Source: Alphaproteobacteria bacterium (lineage in GTDB: Bacteria; Pseudomonadota; Alphaproteobacteria; GCA-2731375). Taken from it: DNA of 17,687 nucleotides. The position numbers were made by a program, and so were the translations under genes. Shown here in pieces: positions 7,140 to 14,527 of this stretch (its first letter is position 1; each line of letters begins with the position of its first letter). The notes below the pieces were generated by a model, which worked only from the letters and a program-made list of their open reading frames with translations, was not told the DNA's origin and did not search any database. The stretch is from contig JASLMY010000092.1 in assembly GCA_030746295.1 (NCBI GenBank), positions 1 to 17,687 on the forward strand, given 5' to 3'.

Positions 7140-8309
7140 TCAGCCCGTGCCCAGCAGGGTCCGGATGCGGCCGATCGCCTCCTGAATGTCCTCGGTCGAG
7201 GCGGCATAGGAGAAGCGCAGATAACCCTCGCCGAAGGCGCCGAAGCTGGTGCCGGCGATGACCGCGACGCCGGCCTCTTCCAAGAGCCGCTCCTGCAGGG
7301 CCTGGGCGCCAAAGCCGGTGCCCTCGATATTGGGGAAGGCGTAGAAGGCGCCGCCCGGGCGGACGCAGCGGAAGCCGGGGATGGAGTTGAGCGCGTCGAG
7401 GATCACCTGGCGGCGCGCATCGAAGGCGCTGACCATCTCGTCGGCCTCGTCCTGCGGCCCGGTCAGCGCCGCGATTCCGGCATATTGCGTCGGTGCGTTG
7501 ACGCAGGAATGGTCGTTGACGGCGAGGCGGGTCACGTGCTCGGCCAAGGCCGCCGGCCAGACCGCATAACCCAACCGCCAGCCGGTCATGGCGTAGGTCT
7601 TGGACCAGCCGTCGAGCAGGATCAGTCGGTCGCGGATCGCCTCGTAGCCGAGCAGGCTGATATGCGGCTGGTTGTCGTAGACCATGCGGCTGTAAATCTC
7701 GTCCGACATCACCGCCACGTTTGGATGGGCCTCGAGGCCGGCGACGAGGGCGTCGAGCTCCGCCTTCCGGGTGACGCCGCCGGTGGGGTTGGCAGGGCTG
7801 TTGACGATGATCAGGCGGGTCCGTTCGGTGATCCCCGCCAGCACTTCTTCGGCGCTGAACGAGAAGCCCGTGTCTTCGTGCAGGCGGATCGGTACCGGCG
7901 TCGCACCGGAAAAGCGGATCGCCGACTCGTAGATCGGGAAGCCGGGGTTGGGGTACATGATCTCCGCACCCGGTTCGCCGAAGAGCAGGCAGGCGAAGAA
8001 CATGGTCGGCTTCCCGCCCGGCTGGACGACCACGTGGTCGGGATCGACCTCGACGCCACGGTACTTTAAGATGTCGGCTGCAACCGCCTCTCGCAGCTCA
8101 GGAATTCCGTTCGCCGGGGTGTAGCCGTGGTGGCCGTCGCGAAGCGCCTTGATCGCCGCCTCGACGATGTGTCCCGGCGTCTTGAAGTCGGGCTGGCCGA
8201 TGCCGAGGTTGATGATCGAGCGGCCCTCGGCCGCCAGCTTGTTGGCCCGGGCCAGGACCTCGAAGGCGGTCTCCGTGCCCAGGTGCGACATTCGTTCGGC
8301 AAGCTGCAT
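7140..8309 (-). CDS. Class I PLP-dependent aminotransferase (aspartate aminotransferase-like)
   Basis: A fold-type I aminotransferase of 389 residues with the chosen start. Visible features are NLGIGQPDFKTP, GYTPANGIPELREAVA, NSPANPTGG with the PLP-contacting Asn174, SDEIY with Asp203 and Tyr206, the Schiff-base Lys237 in DGWSKTYAMTGW, and Arg245 of TGWRLGY. The clade looks like the aspartate/aromatic aminotransferase group (COG0436), but the amino-acid substrate cannot be read. The start at 8309 (MQLAERMSHLGTETAFEV) matches the usual family N-terminus and leaves 63 bp before the divergent gene; a GTG at 8354 would add 15 residues without family resemblance and leave only 18 bp. Neither has a good ribosome site. 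It is transcribed towards glnB but separated by a hairpin and the sigma-54 promoter, so it is probably a separate unit. Confidence 0.93.
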   Translation of the reverse strand: MQLAERMSHLGTETAFEVLARANKLAAEGRSIINLGIGQPDFKTPGHIVEAAIKALRDGHHGYTPANGIPELREAVAADILKYRGVEVDPDHVVVQPGGKPTMFFACLLFGEPGAEIMYPNPGFPIYESAIRFSGATPVPIRLHEDTGFSFSAEEVLAGITERTRLIIVNSPANPTGGVTRKAELDALVAGLEAHPNVAVMSDEIYSRMVYDNQPHISLLGYEAIRDRLILLDGWSKTYAMTGWRLGYAVWPAALAEHVTRLAVNDHSCVNAPTQYAGIAALTGPQDEADEMVSAFDARRQVILDALNSIPGFRCVRPGGAFYAFPNIEGTGFGAQALQERLLEEAGVAVIAGTSFGAFGEGYLRFSYAASTEDIQEAIGRIRTLLGTG

Positions 8310-8372
8310 CCAGGCGTTATGCCATGCGGACGAGGGCGGAGCAATCGCGTTCACGCCTCGTTTGGCGCCATA

Positions 8373-9113
8373 ATGGGGCTTCGTTGGGCTTCAGGAGTGA
8401 CGGCGATCAGACGACTGGGACGCTGGCTGGGGTGGCTGGCATTGGCTCTCGGGCTGCCGCCGGTCCTATACGTCGCCGCCGCCTTGGTGCTGTCGCGGAT
8501 TCCGGTGAACGCGGACTTCGTCCCTGTCGAGATCGGCGTCCAAATTGGCGTCATCGACAACGGCGCCCACACCGACCTGATCCTGCCGGTCGACGCGGCG
8601 GGCATCGATTGGCGCCGACGCTTCCCGCCGACGGCCTTTCCGGGCTTGCGGAACGCCTCCTGGGCGTCGCGATATCTCAGCATCGGCTGGGGCCACCGCG
8701 AGTTCTACCTGACGACTCCGACCTGGGCCGAGACACGCCCCTGGACGGCCCTGAAGGCGATACTGGGTCTCGGCGGGACAGTGCTGCGCGTCTCCTATTG
8801 GCCGAGCCGGCCCGGCGGCCGGGGCGTGGTCTGGGTCGGTATCTCCGAGGCGGCCTATCTACGTCTGGCCGCCTATGTGGAGGGCAGCCTGACGCGCGAC
8901 GGCGCCGGCCGCGCCATTGCGGTCATGGGCGCCGGCTACCGGTCGAACGATGCTTTCTTCCTGGCGGAAGGACGTTTCGGACCCTTCAACACCTGCAACG
9001 AGTGGAGCCGGCAGGCGCTCGCCCAAGCCGGCGTTCGGACCGCGCTGTGGTCGCCACTCCCCGGCCCCCTGCTGGAGCAACTGCGGGACATTTCAGTCGT
9101 CGAGAAGCGATAG
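8373..9113 (+). CDS. DUF2459 / TIGR02117-family membrane-anchored protein
   Basis: The protein has 246 residues. One N-terminal membrane segment (residues about 16-37, LGWLALALGLPPVLYVAAAL) is followed by a periplasmic domain. The domain has DNGAHTDLILPV, then the diagnostic LSIGWGHREFYLTTPTW, RVSYWPS, and near the C-terminus FNTCNEWSRQALAQAG. These match DUF2459, also known as the urease-region conserved hypothetical family TIGR02117, whose function is unknown; the conserved His, Cys and Asn could suggest a papain-like or NlpC-like enzyme, which is speculation. No urease genes are in this window. The ATG at 8373 lacks a ribosome site; GTG at 8397 is an alternative, with GGA too close to it. 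The 3' end overlaps the convergent HAD gene by 21 bp. Confidence 0.82.
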   Translation: MGLRWASGVTAIRRLGRWLGWLALALGLPPVLYVAAALVLSRIPVNADFVPVEIGVQIGVIDNGAHTDLILPVDAAGIDWRRRFPPTAFPGLRNASWASRYLSIGWGHREFYLTTPTWAETRPWTALKAILGLGGTVLRVSYWPSRPGGRGVVWVGISEAAYLRLAAYVEGSLTRDGAGRAIAVMGAGYRSNDAFFLAEGRFGPFNTCNEWSRQALAQAGVRTALWSPLPGPLLEQLRDISVVEKR

Positions 9114-9809
9114 CTCCAGCAGCGAGGGAACCTCTCGGTCGGGGACCGGTTCTTGGTCGGGATCGCGATTGCGACCATGGCTCAGCCAGACCGAGGCCAG
9201 GCCCGCGGCCTGGGCCCCGGCGACGTCGCGGGCGAGGTCGTCGCCGATATAGACCGCTTTCTCAGAAAGAACTAGAGTTTTCTCTAGCAATATATTGAAA
9301 AGGCGAGACGACGGCTTGATAGAGCGTGTTTCGGATGAGAACAGCATCGCCTCGAACAAGCCACCGACACCGGCCTCGGCGAGCGCCGCCAGCCAGGGCC
9401 GTTTCCGCGACCAGAGATTGCTCAAGAGGGCCAGGCGATGCTTGCCCGCAAGCCCGATCAGGACCTCGGCGTGGGCGCGCGGCACCTGCCCGAGCTCGTG
9501 CCTCGCCAGCACCGCCTCCATGGCGTCGCGGGCCTCGTTCGGCAACTGGCGGGCCGACGGCAGCCCGGCCAGGACCTCGGCCACGCTCGGGAAATCGTCG
9601 TAGTGTTCAGGATCCCGATAGTATTCGAAGAGAACATTACAGCAGTCCAGAATAATCGTGTTGATTTCCTCTGCGGTCATTTGAATGTTGGAGACTTCTC
9701 GGAAGGTTTTGGCGAAATCTTGGGCTGCGTCGAATCGGTCCTCGCCGAACATGAAAGTGTTGTTCATGTCCAAAACGACGAGGTCAAACTGGTCGAGGTA
9801 GCCAGTCAT
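9093..9809 (-). CDS. HAD-superfamily protein with altered motif I (DxN)
   Basis: A 238-residue HAD-like protein. Motif I is VVLDMNNTFMFGEDRF: the nucleophile Asp14 is present, but the usual second Asp (acid/base) at +2 is Asn16. Motif II is the Ser in LALLSNLWS, motif III the Lys in RSIKPS, and motif IV GDDLARDV with acidic metal ligands. Cap residues lie at about 25-105. With DxN the protein may be a slow phosphatase, use another chemistry, or act as a binding protein; I believe related DMNGTFMF-type HAD proteins exist, but the function is unknown. Two segments, about codons 40-72 and 172-189, use AT-ending and rare codons (ATT ATT, TGT AAT GTT; AAT ATA TTG CTA GAG AAA ACT CTA), although the protein is continuous. 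It overlaps the convergent DUF2459 gene by 21 bp and is divergent from the amidohydrolase gene. Confidence 0.85.
   Translation of the reverse strand: MTGYLDQFDLVVLDMNNTFMFGEDRFDAAQDFAKTFREVSNIQMTAEEINTIILDCCNVLFEYYRDPEHYDDFPSVAEVLAGLPSARQLPNEARDAMEAVLARHELGQVPRAHAEVLIGLAGKHRLALLSNLWSRKRPWLAALAEAGVGGLFEAMLFSSETRSIKPSSRLFNILLEKTLVLSEKAVYIGDDLARDVAGAQAAGLASVWLSHGRNRDPDQEPVPDREVPSLLELSLLDD
9257..9297. repeat. Three adjacent perfect inverted repeats inside the HAD gene
   Basis: Within 41 bp lie CTTTCT-C-AGAAAG (9257-9269), CTAGAG-TTTT-CTCTAG (9272-9287) and CAATATATTG (9288-9297), each perfect. They fill the AT-codon island of the HAD gene, upstream of its motif IV codons. They could form hairpins in the mRNA or bind protein. 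No function is known. Confidence 0.6.
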
Positions 9810-9951
9810 TACTGCGATCTTTCTTGAATCATCAGCACGACTTTTCGGTGCTTTCGGTTCTTCGGCGGCTCGACTAGGCTAGCGAAGCGCGATTTCCTCG
9901 CTCCGGTATAGGGATCGAGGCGGCCGCTGAGGTCAAGGGAGAAGGTGAGAG

Positions 9952-10935
9952 ATGAGCGTCATCGACGTGCACACGCACATGCTGGACCGGGAATGGCTGC
10001 GGCTCCTCAAGGAAAAAGGGGCGCCGCGCTACGATGTCGGGCCGATCACCGAGGACCTGGAGGGGATCTACGCCGATGGCGCCCTCTTCATGACGCCGAT
10101 GCCCGGGCATTTCGACTACGACCTCAGGATCAGGGACATGGACGATGCCGGCGTCGATCTCGCGATCGTCTCGCTCACCTGCCCAAACGTCTACTGGGGC
10201 GGCGAGGCGGTGAGCCTGGAGGCGGCCCGGATCATGAACGACAGCATGGCCGATGGCCAAAGCCGCTATCCGGAGCGGATCCGCTGGCTGGCCTCGCTGC
10301 CTTGGGAGCACCCGACGCGCGCGGTGGCGGAACTGGCGAGAGCGTGCGACGCCGGCGCCGTCGGCGTCATGGTGTTGGCCAACGTCGCCGGCCGGCAGTT
10401 GACCGAGCCCGCGTTCCAGCCGATTTGGCAGGCCATCGACGAGCGGGCGCTGCCGGTCCTGGTGCATCCGACCGAGCCGCCGGGGACGCCGGCCATGGAC
10501 ATGCGCGCCTACAGCCTGGCCTCGACGGTCGGCTTCATGTTCGACACCACGCTGGCGATCACCCGCATGGTCTTCGACGGCTTCCTCGACCGCTATCCCA
10601 ACCTGAAGATCATCGCCGCCCATGTCGGCGCCACGGTGCCGTATCTCGCGGGCCGCATGGACCGCTCCTGGGAGATGACGGTGCCGGGCAAGGACGGGAT
10701 CTCCGAGCCGCCGTCAGCCTGCCTCCGCCGCATCTACTATGACGCCGTCACCTATCAGCAGGAGGCGCTGGAACTGTGCATCGCCGTCGGCGGCGAGGAC
10801 AAGGTGATGTACGGCTCCGACTATCCCCACGACATCGGCGACATGAAGGGCTGCCTCTCCCGCGTCGACGCTTTGCCGGCGGGGCAGCGCGAGAAAGTGC
10901 GCGGGACGAATGCCCGGAAATTGTTCAATATTTAG
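9952..10935 (+). CDS. Amidohydrolase 2 / ACMSD-like metal-dependent hydrolase or decarboxylase
   Basis: A 327-residue TIM-barrel enzyme of the amidohydrolase_2 family (PF04909), which includes 2-amino-3-carboxymuconate-6-semialdehyde decarboxylase and related aromatic-acid decarboxylases. Metal and catalytic residues are visible: HTH motif H7/H9 in VIDVHTHM, H172 in LVHPTEPP, H224 in IIAAHVGA, and D290 in MYGSDYPHD. The ATG at 9952 has GGGAGAAGGTGAGAG directly upstream. It is divergent from the HAD gene. Members act on kynurenine-pathway, gamma-resorcylate or related substrates, so a catabolic role is inferred but the substrate is open. The last codons (AAA TTG TTC AAT ATT TAG) drift to AT-rich use and run into the AT-rich gap downstream. 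Confidence 0.92.
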   Translation: MSVIDVHTHMLDREWLRLLKEKGAPRYDVGPITEDLEGIYADGALFMTPMPGHFDYDLRIRDMDDAGVDLAIVSLTCPNVYWGGEAVSLEAARIMNDSMADGQSRYPERIRWLASLPWEHPTRAVAELARACDAGAVGVMVLANVAGRQLTEPAFQPIWQAIDERALPVLVHPTEPPGTPAMDMRAYSLASTVGFMFDTTLAITRMVFDGFLDRYPNLKIIAAHVGATVPYLAGRMDRSWEMTVPGKDGISEPPSACLRRIYYDAVTYQQEALELCIAVGGEDKVMYGSDYPHDIGDMKGCLSRVDALPAGQREKVRGTNARKLFNI

Positions 10936-10991
10936 ATTAGATCTAGTTCATAAATATTTGTTAAATAAAATCATTTTTATCTGTTTTCCTC
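10936..10991. other. AT-rich convergent intergenic spacer, possible two-way transcript end
   Basis: This 56-bp gap between the convergent amidohydrolase and TPR genes has only 11 G or C bases, far below its surroundings. It contains palindromes TAGATCTA (10938-10945) and AAATATTT (10952-10959), and the inverted repeat ATAAAA-TCAT-TTTTAT (10965-10980) flanked by A and T runs. It may terminate transcripts from both sides, but the stems are weak. Confidence 0.4.
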
Positions 10992-12638
10992 TCAAGAACC
11001 CAGGCGCTGAAGCTCCGCCTTGGCGCCGAGGAAGGCCCCCAGGCGCCGCGCATCGCTGTCGACCGCCGCCTGGAAGTGTCGGGCGGCGGCTTCCCGGTCG
11101 CCTTGCAGGAGGGCGTGCTGGCCGAGATAGAAACTGGCCTCGCACAAGCGGTTCCGGCGTAGCTTGGCGCCGGATTTCTCGGCCTGAGCCTTGACCCGGC
11201 CGGCGCCGCCCTTGCCGAGATAGAGCGCCAGCACCGCCTCGGGCCAGCCGCGAAGCGCGAGCCGGCGGGCCGCGTTGCGCAGCTCGGTGAGGCCGTTGGT
11301 GCCGCTCCTGACCCGCGCCAGATAGAGCCAAAGGGTTGCGTTGGCATCGTTCGGCGCCCCGCGCAGTCCCTTCGCCAGGTCCGGGACCGCGGCAGCATGC
11401 AGGCCGCGCCGAAATCGCGCCATGCCGCGGCCGATCAGCGCCGCCGTCAGGTCGCTCTGCTGTGCCAGGGCGGCGTTGTAGTCGGCGATGGCACGGACGT
11501 CGTCACCGGATTCCTGGTAGGCGCGCGCGCGCGCCAGATGGATCTCGGGGTCTTTCAGGTTCTGGTCGATCGCCGCGGAGAGGCTGGCGATGGCCCGTGC
11601 CGGATCGTTGTTGGCGGCATGGATCTTTCCCTTGAGGCGATGGGCGGCCGCGTTTCGCGGCTCCTTCGAGAGGATCGCATCGAGGTCGCGGCCGGCGGCC
11701 GCCGACTGCCCTTGTCTCAGGTGGGCCCGGGCGCGCTTTAGCAGAATGCCGGTATCGTTGGGTTGCTGTTGCAACAGGTAGCTGAAGTCGGCGATGGCGG
11801 CTCGGTCGTCGCCAACCTTGACGTGGAGATCGCTCCTTAAGTGATAACTATCAGTGTGATCAGGAAGAATCTGAAGGACTTTGTTGAGGTCGTGGATCGC
11901 TGCCTTGTGCCGTTGCTGGCCAACCGCCAGCTTGGCCCGACTGAGATAGGCGCCGACACGCTCGGGGTCGAGGTGGACGGCTCGGGAGTAGTCGGCATGC
12001 GCCTTGGCCTTCTTGCCCATGGCCTCGTAGGTAATGGCACGGTTGCTGTAGGCGCCGGCCCGATTGGGCGCCAGTTTCAAGCCCGCGTCGTAATCGGCGA
12101 TCGCCTCGGCGTAGCGTGCCAACTTGTGCTTGGCGATGGCCCGGCCCAAGTAGTTGTCGGCATTGTCGGGCTCCCGCTCGATGGCGCTGGTGTAGTCGTT
12201 TATCCCGTGCTCGACATAGCCCAAGCGAACGTAGACCCGGGCCCGGGCGAGGTAGGCGCCGGCGAAATCGGGCTCGAGGGCGATGGTCAGGCCGAAATCC
12301 TCGGCCGCGGCCCGGTCGTCGCCGAGCTCTTGGGTGGCGATGCCGCGGTTGTAGTAGGCACTGACGAGGCGCGGCGAGAGATCGATCGCCCGACTGTAGT
12401 CGACGACCGCCGCCTCGCCGCTGCCCAGCCGGCGTAGCGCGATGCCGCGATTGACCAGGCTGACGGCGAGGTTTTCTCTGCCGAGCTTGCCGGAATCGAT
12501 GGCGCGCGTGCAGATCTCGACCTTCAGTTTGAGGTCATCCGATTCCTCGTAGCAGCGCTGTAGATCCTCGCCGGCGTCCGCATACGCCGTCCCGGTGCCG
12601 CAAAGCACGGCAACCGCGGTCACGATAAGAAGCCGCAT
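10992..12638 (-). CDS. Exported tetratricopeptide-repeat protein
   Basis: A 548-residue protein with a Sec-type signal peptide (MRLLIVTAVAVLCGTGTAYA, likely cleaved before DAG). From about residue 57 to 440 there is a tandem run of about eleven TPR units of the form AYYNRGIA...G....A..DY..AI.L.P. The C-terminal 110 residues (LWLYLARVR, then WPEAVLALYLGKGG, CEASFYLGQHALLQGD) resemble the tail of NlpI-like TPR proteins of alphaproteobacteria. Such proteins are periplasmic scaffolds; partners are unknown. The ATG at 12638 has GGGAGG 6-7 nt upstream. One repeat (LNKVLQILPDHTDSYHLRS) is encoded by an AT-rich patch that includes TTA, ACT GAT AGT TAT and CTT CCT. The gene is alone in its orientation. 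Confidence 0.9.
   Translation of the reverse strand: MRLLIVTAVAVLCGTGTAYADAGEDLQRCYEESDDLKLKVEICTRAIDSGKLGRENLAVSLVNRGIALRRLGSGEAAVVDYSRAIDLSPRLVSAYYNRGIATQELGDDRAAAEDFGLTIALEPDFAGAYLARARVYVRLGYVEHGINDYTSAIEREPDNADNYLGRAIAKHKLARYAEAIADYDAGLKLAPNRAGAYSNRAITYEAMGKKAKAHADYSRAVHLDPERVGAYLSRAKLAVGQQRHKAAIHDLNKVLQILPDHTDSYHLRSDLHVKVGDDRAAIADFSYLLQQQPNDTGILLKRARAHLRQGQSAAAGRDLDAILSKEPRNAAAHRLKGKIHAANNDPARAIASLSAAIDQNLKDPEIHLARARAYQESGDDVRAIADYNAALAQQSDLTAALIGRGMARFRRGLHAAAVPDLAKGLRGAPNDANATLWLYLARVRSGTNGLTELRNAARRLALRGWPEAVLALYLGKGGAGRVKAQAEKSGAKLRRNRLCEASFYLGQHALLQGDREAAARHFQAAVDSDARRLGAFLGAKAELQRLGS
11842..11853. repeat. Inverted repeat TGATA-AC-TATCA inside the TPR gene
   Basis: A perfect 5-2-5 repeat, followed at 11857-11862 by the palindrome TGATCA, lies in the AT-codon island of the TPR gene. 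Possible operator or hairpin; it could also be chance in AT-rich sequence. Confidence 0.3.
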
Positions 12639-12928
12639 TTTCCGCCTCCCAGCTTGTCAGCCCACGTCTCGCGAACGAGGCTTTTTGGGCAGTATGCGGC
12701 AACAGGGGGCGTCGGGCAATGCGGCATTCAGGGGCGGCATTCGCGGGCGGGCGCCCAGCGGCCCCGATCCGCGCTCGAACGGGGCTGGCCGAGGTCGCGG
12801 TGAGGGGGCCGCGCCGGTTGCACGGGTCCCTCCCATCTGAGAGATTAGCGCCGAGCGTGTGAGGGAATGGGAGCCTCGACCGGACCGCCCGTGTGGGGCC
12901 GGACCGCATGGCTCCGGGGAGGTTCTTG
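12639..12928. other. 290-bp divergent intergenic region
   Basis: This gap lies between the start codons of the TPR gene and the second aminotransferase. It must hold promoters for both, but no convincing -35/-10 pair, operator or small gene was recognised. The short open frames crossing it are Arg/Pro-rich GC artefacts. The aminotransferase ribosome site GGGGAGG is at 12916-12922. Confidence 0.5.
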
Positions 12929-14086
12929 GTGAAGCCGGCGAACGAAGTGCTGTCGGGCTACGGGACCACCGTCTTCGAGATCATGTCCAGGCTCGCGATC
13001 GAGCACGAGACCGTCAACCTGGGGCAGGGATTCCCCGACGAAGGCGGGCCGGAGAGCTTGATGCGGGTGGCCGACGAGGCGACCCGGCAATATTCCAACC
13101 AGTATCCGCCGATGATGGGCATTCCCGAGCTGCGCCAAGCCATCGCGGGCCACAACTTGCGATTCCATGGGCTCGACTGCGATTGGCAGCGCGAGGTCAT
13201 GGTCACCTCGGGCGCGACCGAGGGGTTGGCGGCGTCGCTATTGGCGCTCATCAACCCGGGCGACGAGGTGGTGGTCTTCGAGCCGCTCTACGACTGCTAC
13301 CTGCCGATGATCCGCCGCGCCGGCGGGGTGCCGCGGCTGGTGCGGCTCAGCCCGCCGGACTGGGAGCTGCCGCGCGACAAGCTGGCCGCCGCCTTCAGCG
13401 ACAAAACCAAGCTGGTTCTCATCAACACGCCGATGAACCCGACCGGCAAGGTGTTCGGCGCCGACGAGTTGGACTTCATCGCCGAGTTGGTGGTCCGCCA
13501 CGACGCCTACGCGGTCTCGGACGAGGTCTACGAGCACCTGATCTTCGACGATGCCCGCCACCTGCCGCTGATCGCCCGGCCCGGCATGCGCGAGCGCTGC
13601 GTCAGGATCGGCTCCGCCGGCAAGACCTTCTCGATGACCGGCTGGAAAGTCGGCTTCATGACCGCGGCGCCCGAGCTCTTGGGCGTGATCTCCAAGGCGC
13701 ATCAGTTCCTCGTCTTCACCACGCCGCCGAACCTGCAGCGCGCGGTGGCGCACGGCCTCGAGCATGAGGTGGCCTGGTACACGGGCTTGGCATCGGAACT
13801 GCAGCAAAAGCGCGATCGCTTGAGCCGGGCGCTCGCCGAGATCGGCTTCGAGGTCCTGTCCTGTCCGTCGACCTATTTCATGAACGCCGACTTCCGGCCG
13901 CTCGGCTTCGACGGTGACGATATCGCCTTCTGCCGGCACCTGACGATCGAGGCCGGAGTCACCCTGGTGCCGGTCAGCGCGCTTTATGCCGAGGCCGGCG
14001 TCGAGCACCTGGTCAGGTTCTGTTTCTGCAAGCAGGAAACAGTACTGGAGGAGGTCGTGTCGCGGCTTCGCGCCCACTTCAAATGA
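12929..14086 (+). CDS. PLP-dependent aminotransferase, kynurenine/methionine aminotransferase-like
   Basis: A 385-residue fold-type I aminotransferase. The start chosen is GTG at 12929, since GGGGAGG ends 6 nt before it; upstream ATG codons at 12893 and 12908 add residues without family resemblance. Features are NLGQGFPDEGGP, QYPPMMGIPELRQAI, TSGATEGLAASLLAL, FEPLYDCYLPM with Tyr121, NTPMNPTGKVF with Asn170, SDEVYEHLIFDD with Asp198 and Tyr201, the Schiff-base Lys232 in SAGKTFSMTGWKVGF, and a C-terminal HLVRFCFCK with the substrate Arg. The GQGFPDEGGP and YEHLIFDD blocks are typical of the KAT/YbdL branch, which uses kynurenine, glutamine or methionine as amino donor. It could link with the ACMSD-like amidohydrolase in tryptophan breakdown, but they are not in one operon. 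It is divergent from the TPR gene and followed by tRNA-His. Confidence 0.93.
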   Translation: MKPANEVLSGYGTTVFEIMSRLAIEHETVNLGQGFPDEGGPESLMRVADEATRQYSNQYPPMMGIPELRQAIAGHNLRFHGLDCDWQREVMVTSGATEGLAASLLALINPGDEVVVFEPLYDCYLPMIRRAGGVPRLVRLSPPDWELPRDKLAAAFSDKTKLVLINTPMNPTGKVFGADELDFIAELVVRHDAYAVSDEVYEHLIFDDARHLPLIARPGMRERCVRIGSAGKTFSMTGWKVGFMTAAPELLGVISKAHQFLVFTTPPNLQRAVAHGLEHEVAWYTGLASELQQKRDRLSRALAEIGFEVLSCPSTYFMNADFRPLGFDGDDIAFCRHLTIEAGVTLVPVSALYAEAGVEHLVRFCFCKQETVLEEVVSRLRAHFK

Positions 14087-14145
14087 AGGCGGCAAAGGCC
14101 ATATAGGGGCCAGGGAAAAGGCCGCGTCGCTGCATTCGGTGCCGC

Positions 14146-14174
14146 TTGACGGCCCCCCTGCAATAGCGTAATGC
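14146..14174 (+). promoter_or_regulatory. Candidate sigma-70 type promoter of tRNA-His
   Basis: TTGACG (14146-14151) matches the -35 consensus at five of six bases. TAATGC (14169-14174) after a 17-bp spacer is a weak -10. The predicted start is about 9 nt before the tRNA, and the GC-rich discriminator after the -10 is typical of stringently controlled tRNA promoters. The -10 match is poor. Confidence 0.5.
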
Positions 14175-14189
14175 GGGGTCCGAGCCTCT

Positions 14190-14267
14190 GGCGGGTGTAG
14201 CTCAGGTGGTTAGAGCACCAGATTGTGGATCTGGGGGTCGGGGGTTCAAGTCCCCTCACTCGCCCCA
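14190..14267 (+). tRNA. tRNA-His (anticodon GTG)
   Basis: A full cloverleaf can be folded. The acceptor GCGGGTG pairs with CACTCGC with one G-U pair, the D arm is GCTCAGGTGGTTAGAGC, the anticodon stem CCAGA/TCTGG encloses the loop TTGTGGA with anticodon GTG, and the T arm is GGGGG-TTCAAGT-CCCCT. CCA is encoded (14265-14267). The base before the acceptor (14190) is G and the discriminator (14264) is C, giving the canonical G-1:C73 pair that HisRS recognises. Some alphaproteobacteria have lost this pair, so its presence limits the lineage. Confidence 0.97.
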
Positions 14268-14275
14268 CTTATAAG

Positions 14276-14306
14276 CCCCTGAAACCGTTTCGGTTTCGGG
14301 GGTTTT
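14276..14306 (+). terminator. Rho-independent terminator after tRNA-His
   Basis: CCCC, one bulged T, then GAAACCG pairs with CGGTTTC and GGGG around a TTT loop. It is followed by GTTTT. It starts 9 bp after the tRNA end. Confidence 0.88.
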
Positions 14307-14383
14307 GCTTTGGCGGCTGTTTTCGGAACAAAACGGCAACAACATCGAAGGGGGAGCGGCGTCAAGGATTTCGCGTCGCCCCG

Positions 14384-14405
14384 GCTTCCGCCTTTAGGCG
14401 GAAGC
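14384..14405. repeat. Perfect 9-bp hairpin upstream of the PilZ gene
   Basis: GCTTCCGCC (14384-14392) pairs with GGCGGAAGC (14397-14405) around TTTA. No T tract follows, so it is more likely a leader structure or a protein site than a terminator. It is about 120 bp before the PilZ start. Confidence 0.5.
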
Positions 14406-14425
14406 GCGAGCTTTCGGTCCCCGGG

Positions 14426-14439
14426 GTGACACAAGTCAC
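14426..14439. promoter_or_regulatory. Inverted repeat GTGAC-N4-GTCAC upstream of the PilZ gene
   Basis: A perfect 5-4-5 repeat about 90 bp before the PilZ start, possibly an operator. Half-site GTGAC with this spacing resembles small dimeric-regulator sites, but no regulator can be named. Confidence 0.35.
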
Positions 14440-14471
14440 TTGCATGCGCCGGGGGCGTCCTCACATGAGGG

Positions 14472-14510
14472 GTGTCCCCGATACCTGTGGGAATTCCGCG
14501 ATGGGGACAC
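14472..14510 (+). promoter_or_regulatory. Leader stem-loop next to the PilZ ribosome site
   Basis: GTGTCCCC (14472-14479) is perfectly complementary to GGGGACAC (14503-14510) across a 23-nt loop that contains GGGAATTCC. The stem ends just before the ribosome-binding segment GGGAGGCAGGAAG, so folding could affect translation of the PilZ gene. No known riboswitch class was recognised. Confidence 0.45.
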
Positions 14511-14527
14511 GGACGGGAGGCAGGAAG

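Noticed and set aside
12535..12909. 124-codon leftward frame over the TPR start and the intergenic region
   Set aside because: Arg/Pro/Ala-rich, overlaps the TPR signal-peptide codons, no family resemblance.
14426..14450. Sigma-54 promoter before the PilZ gene (TTGCA box)
   Set aside because: The TTGC is present, but no GG lies 10 nt before the GC, so the required spacing fails.
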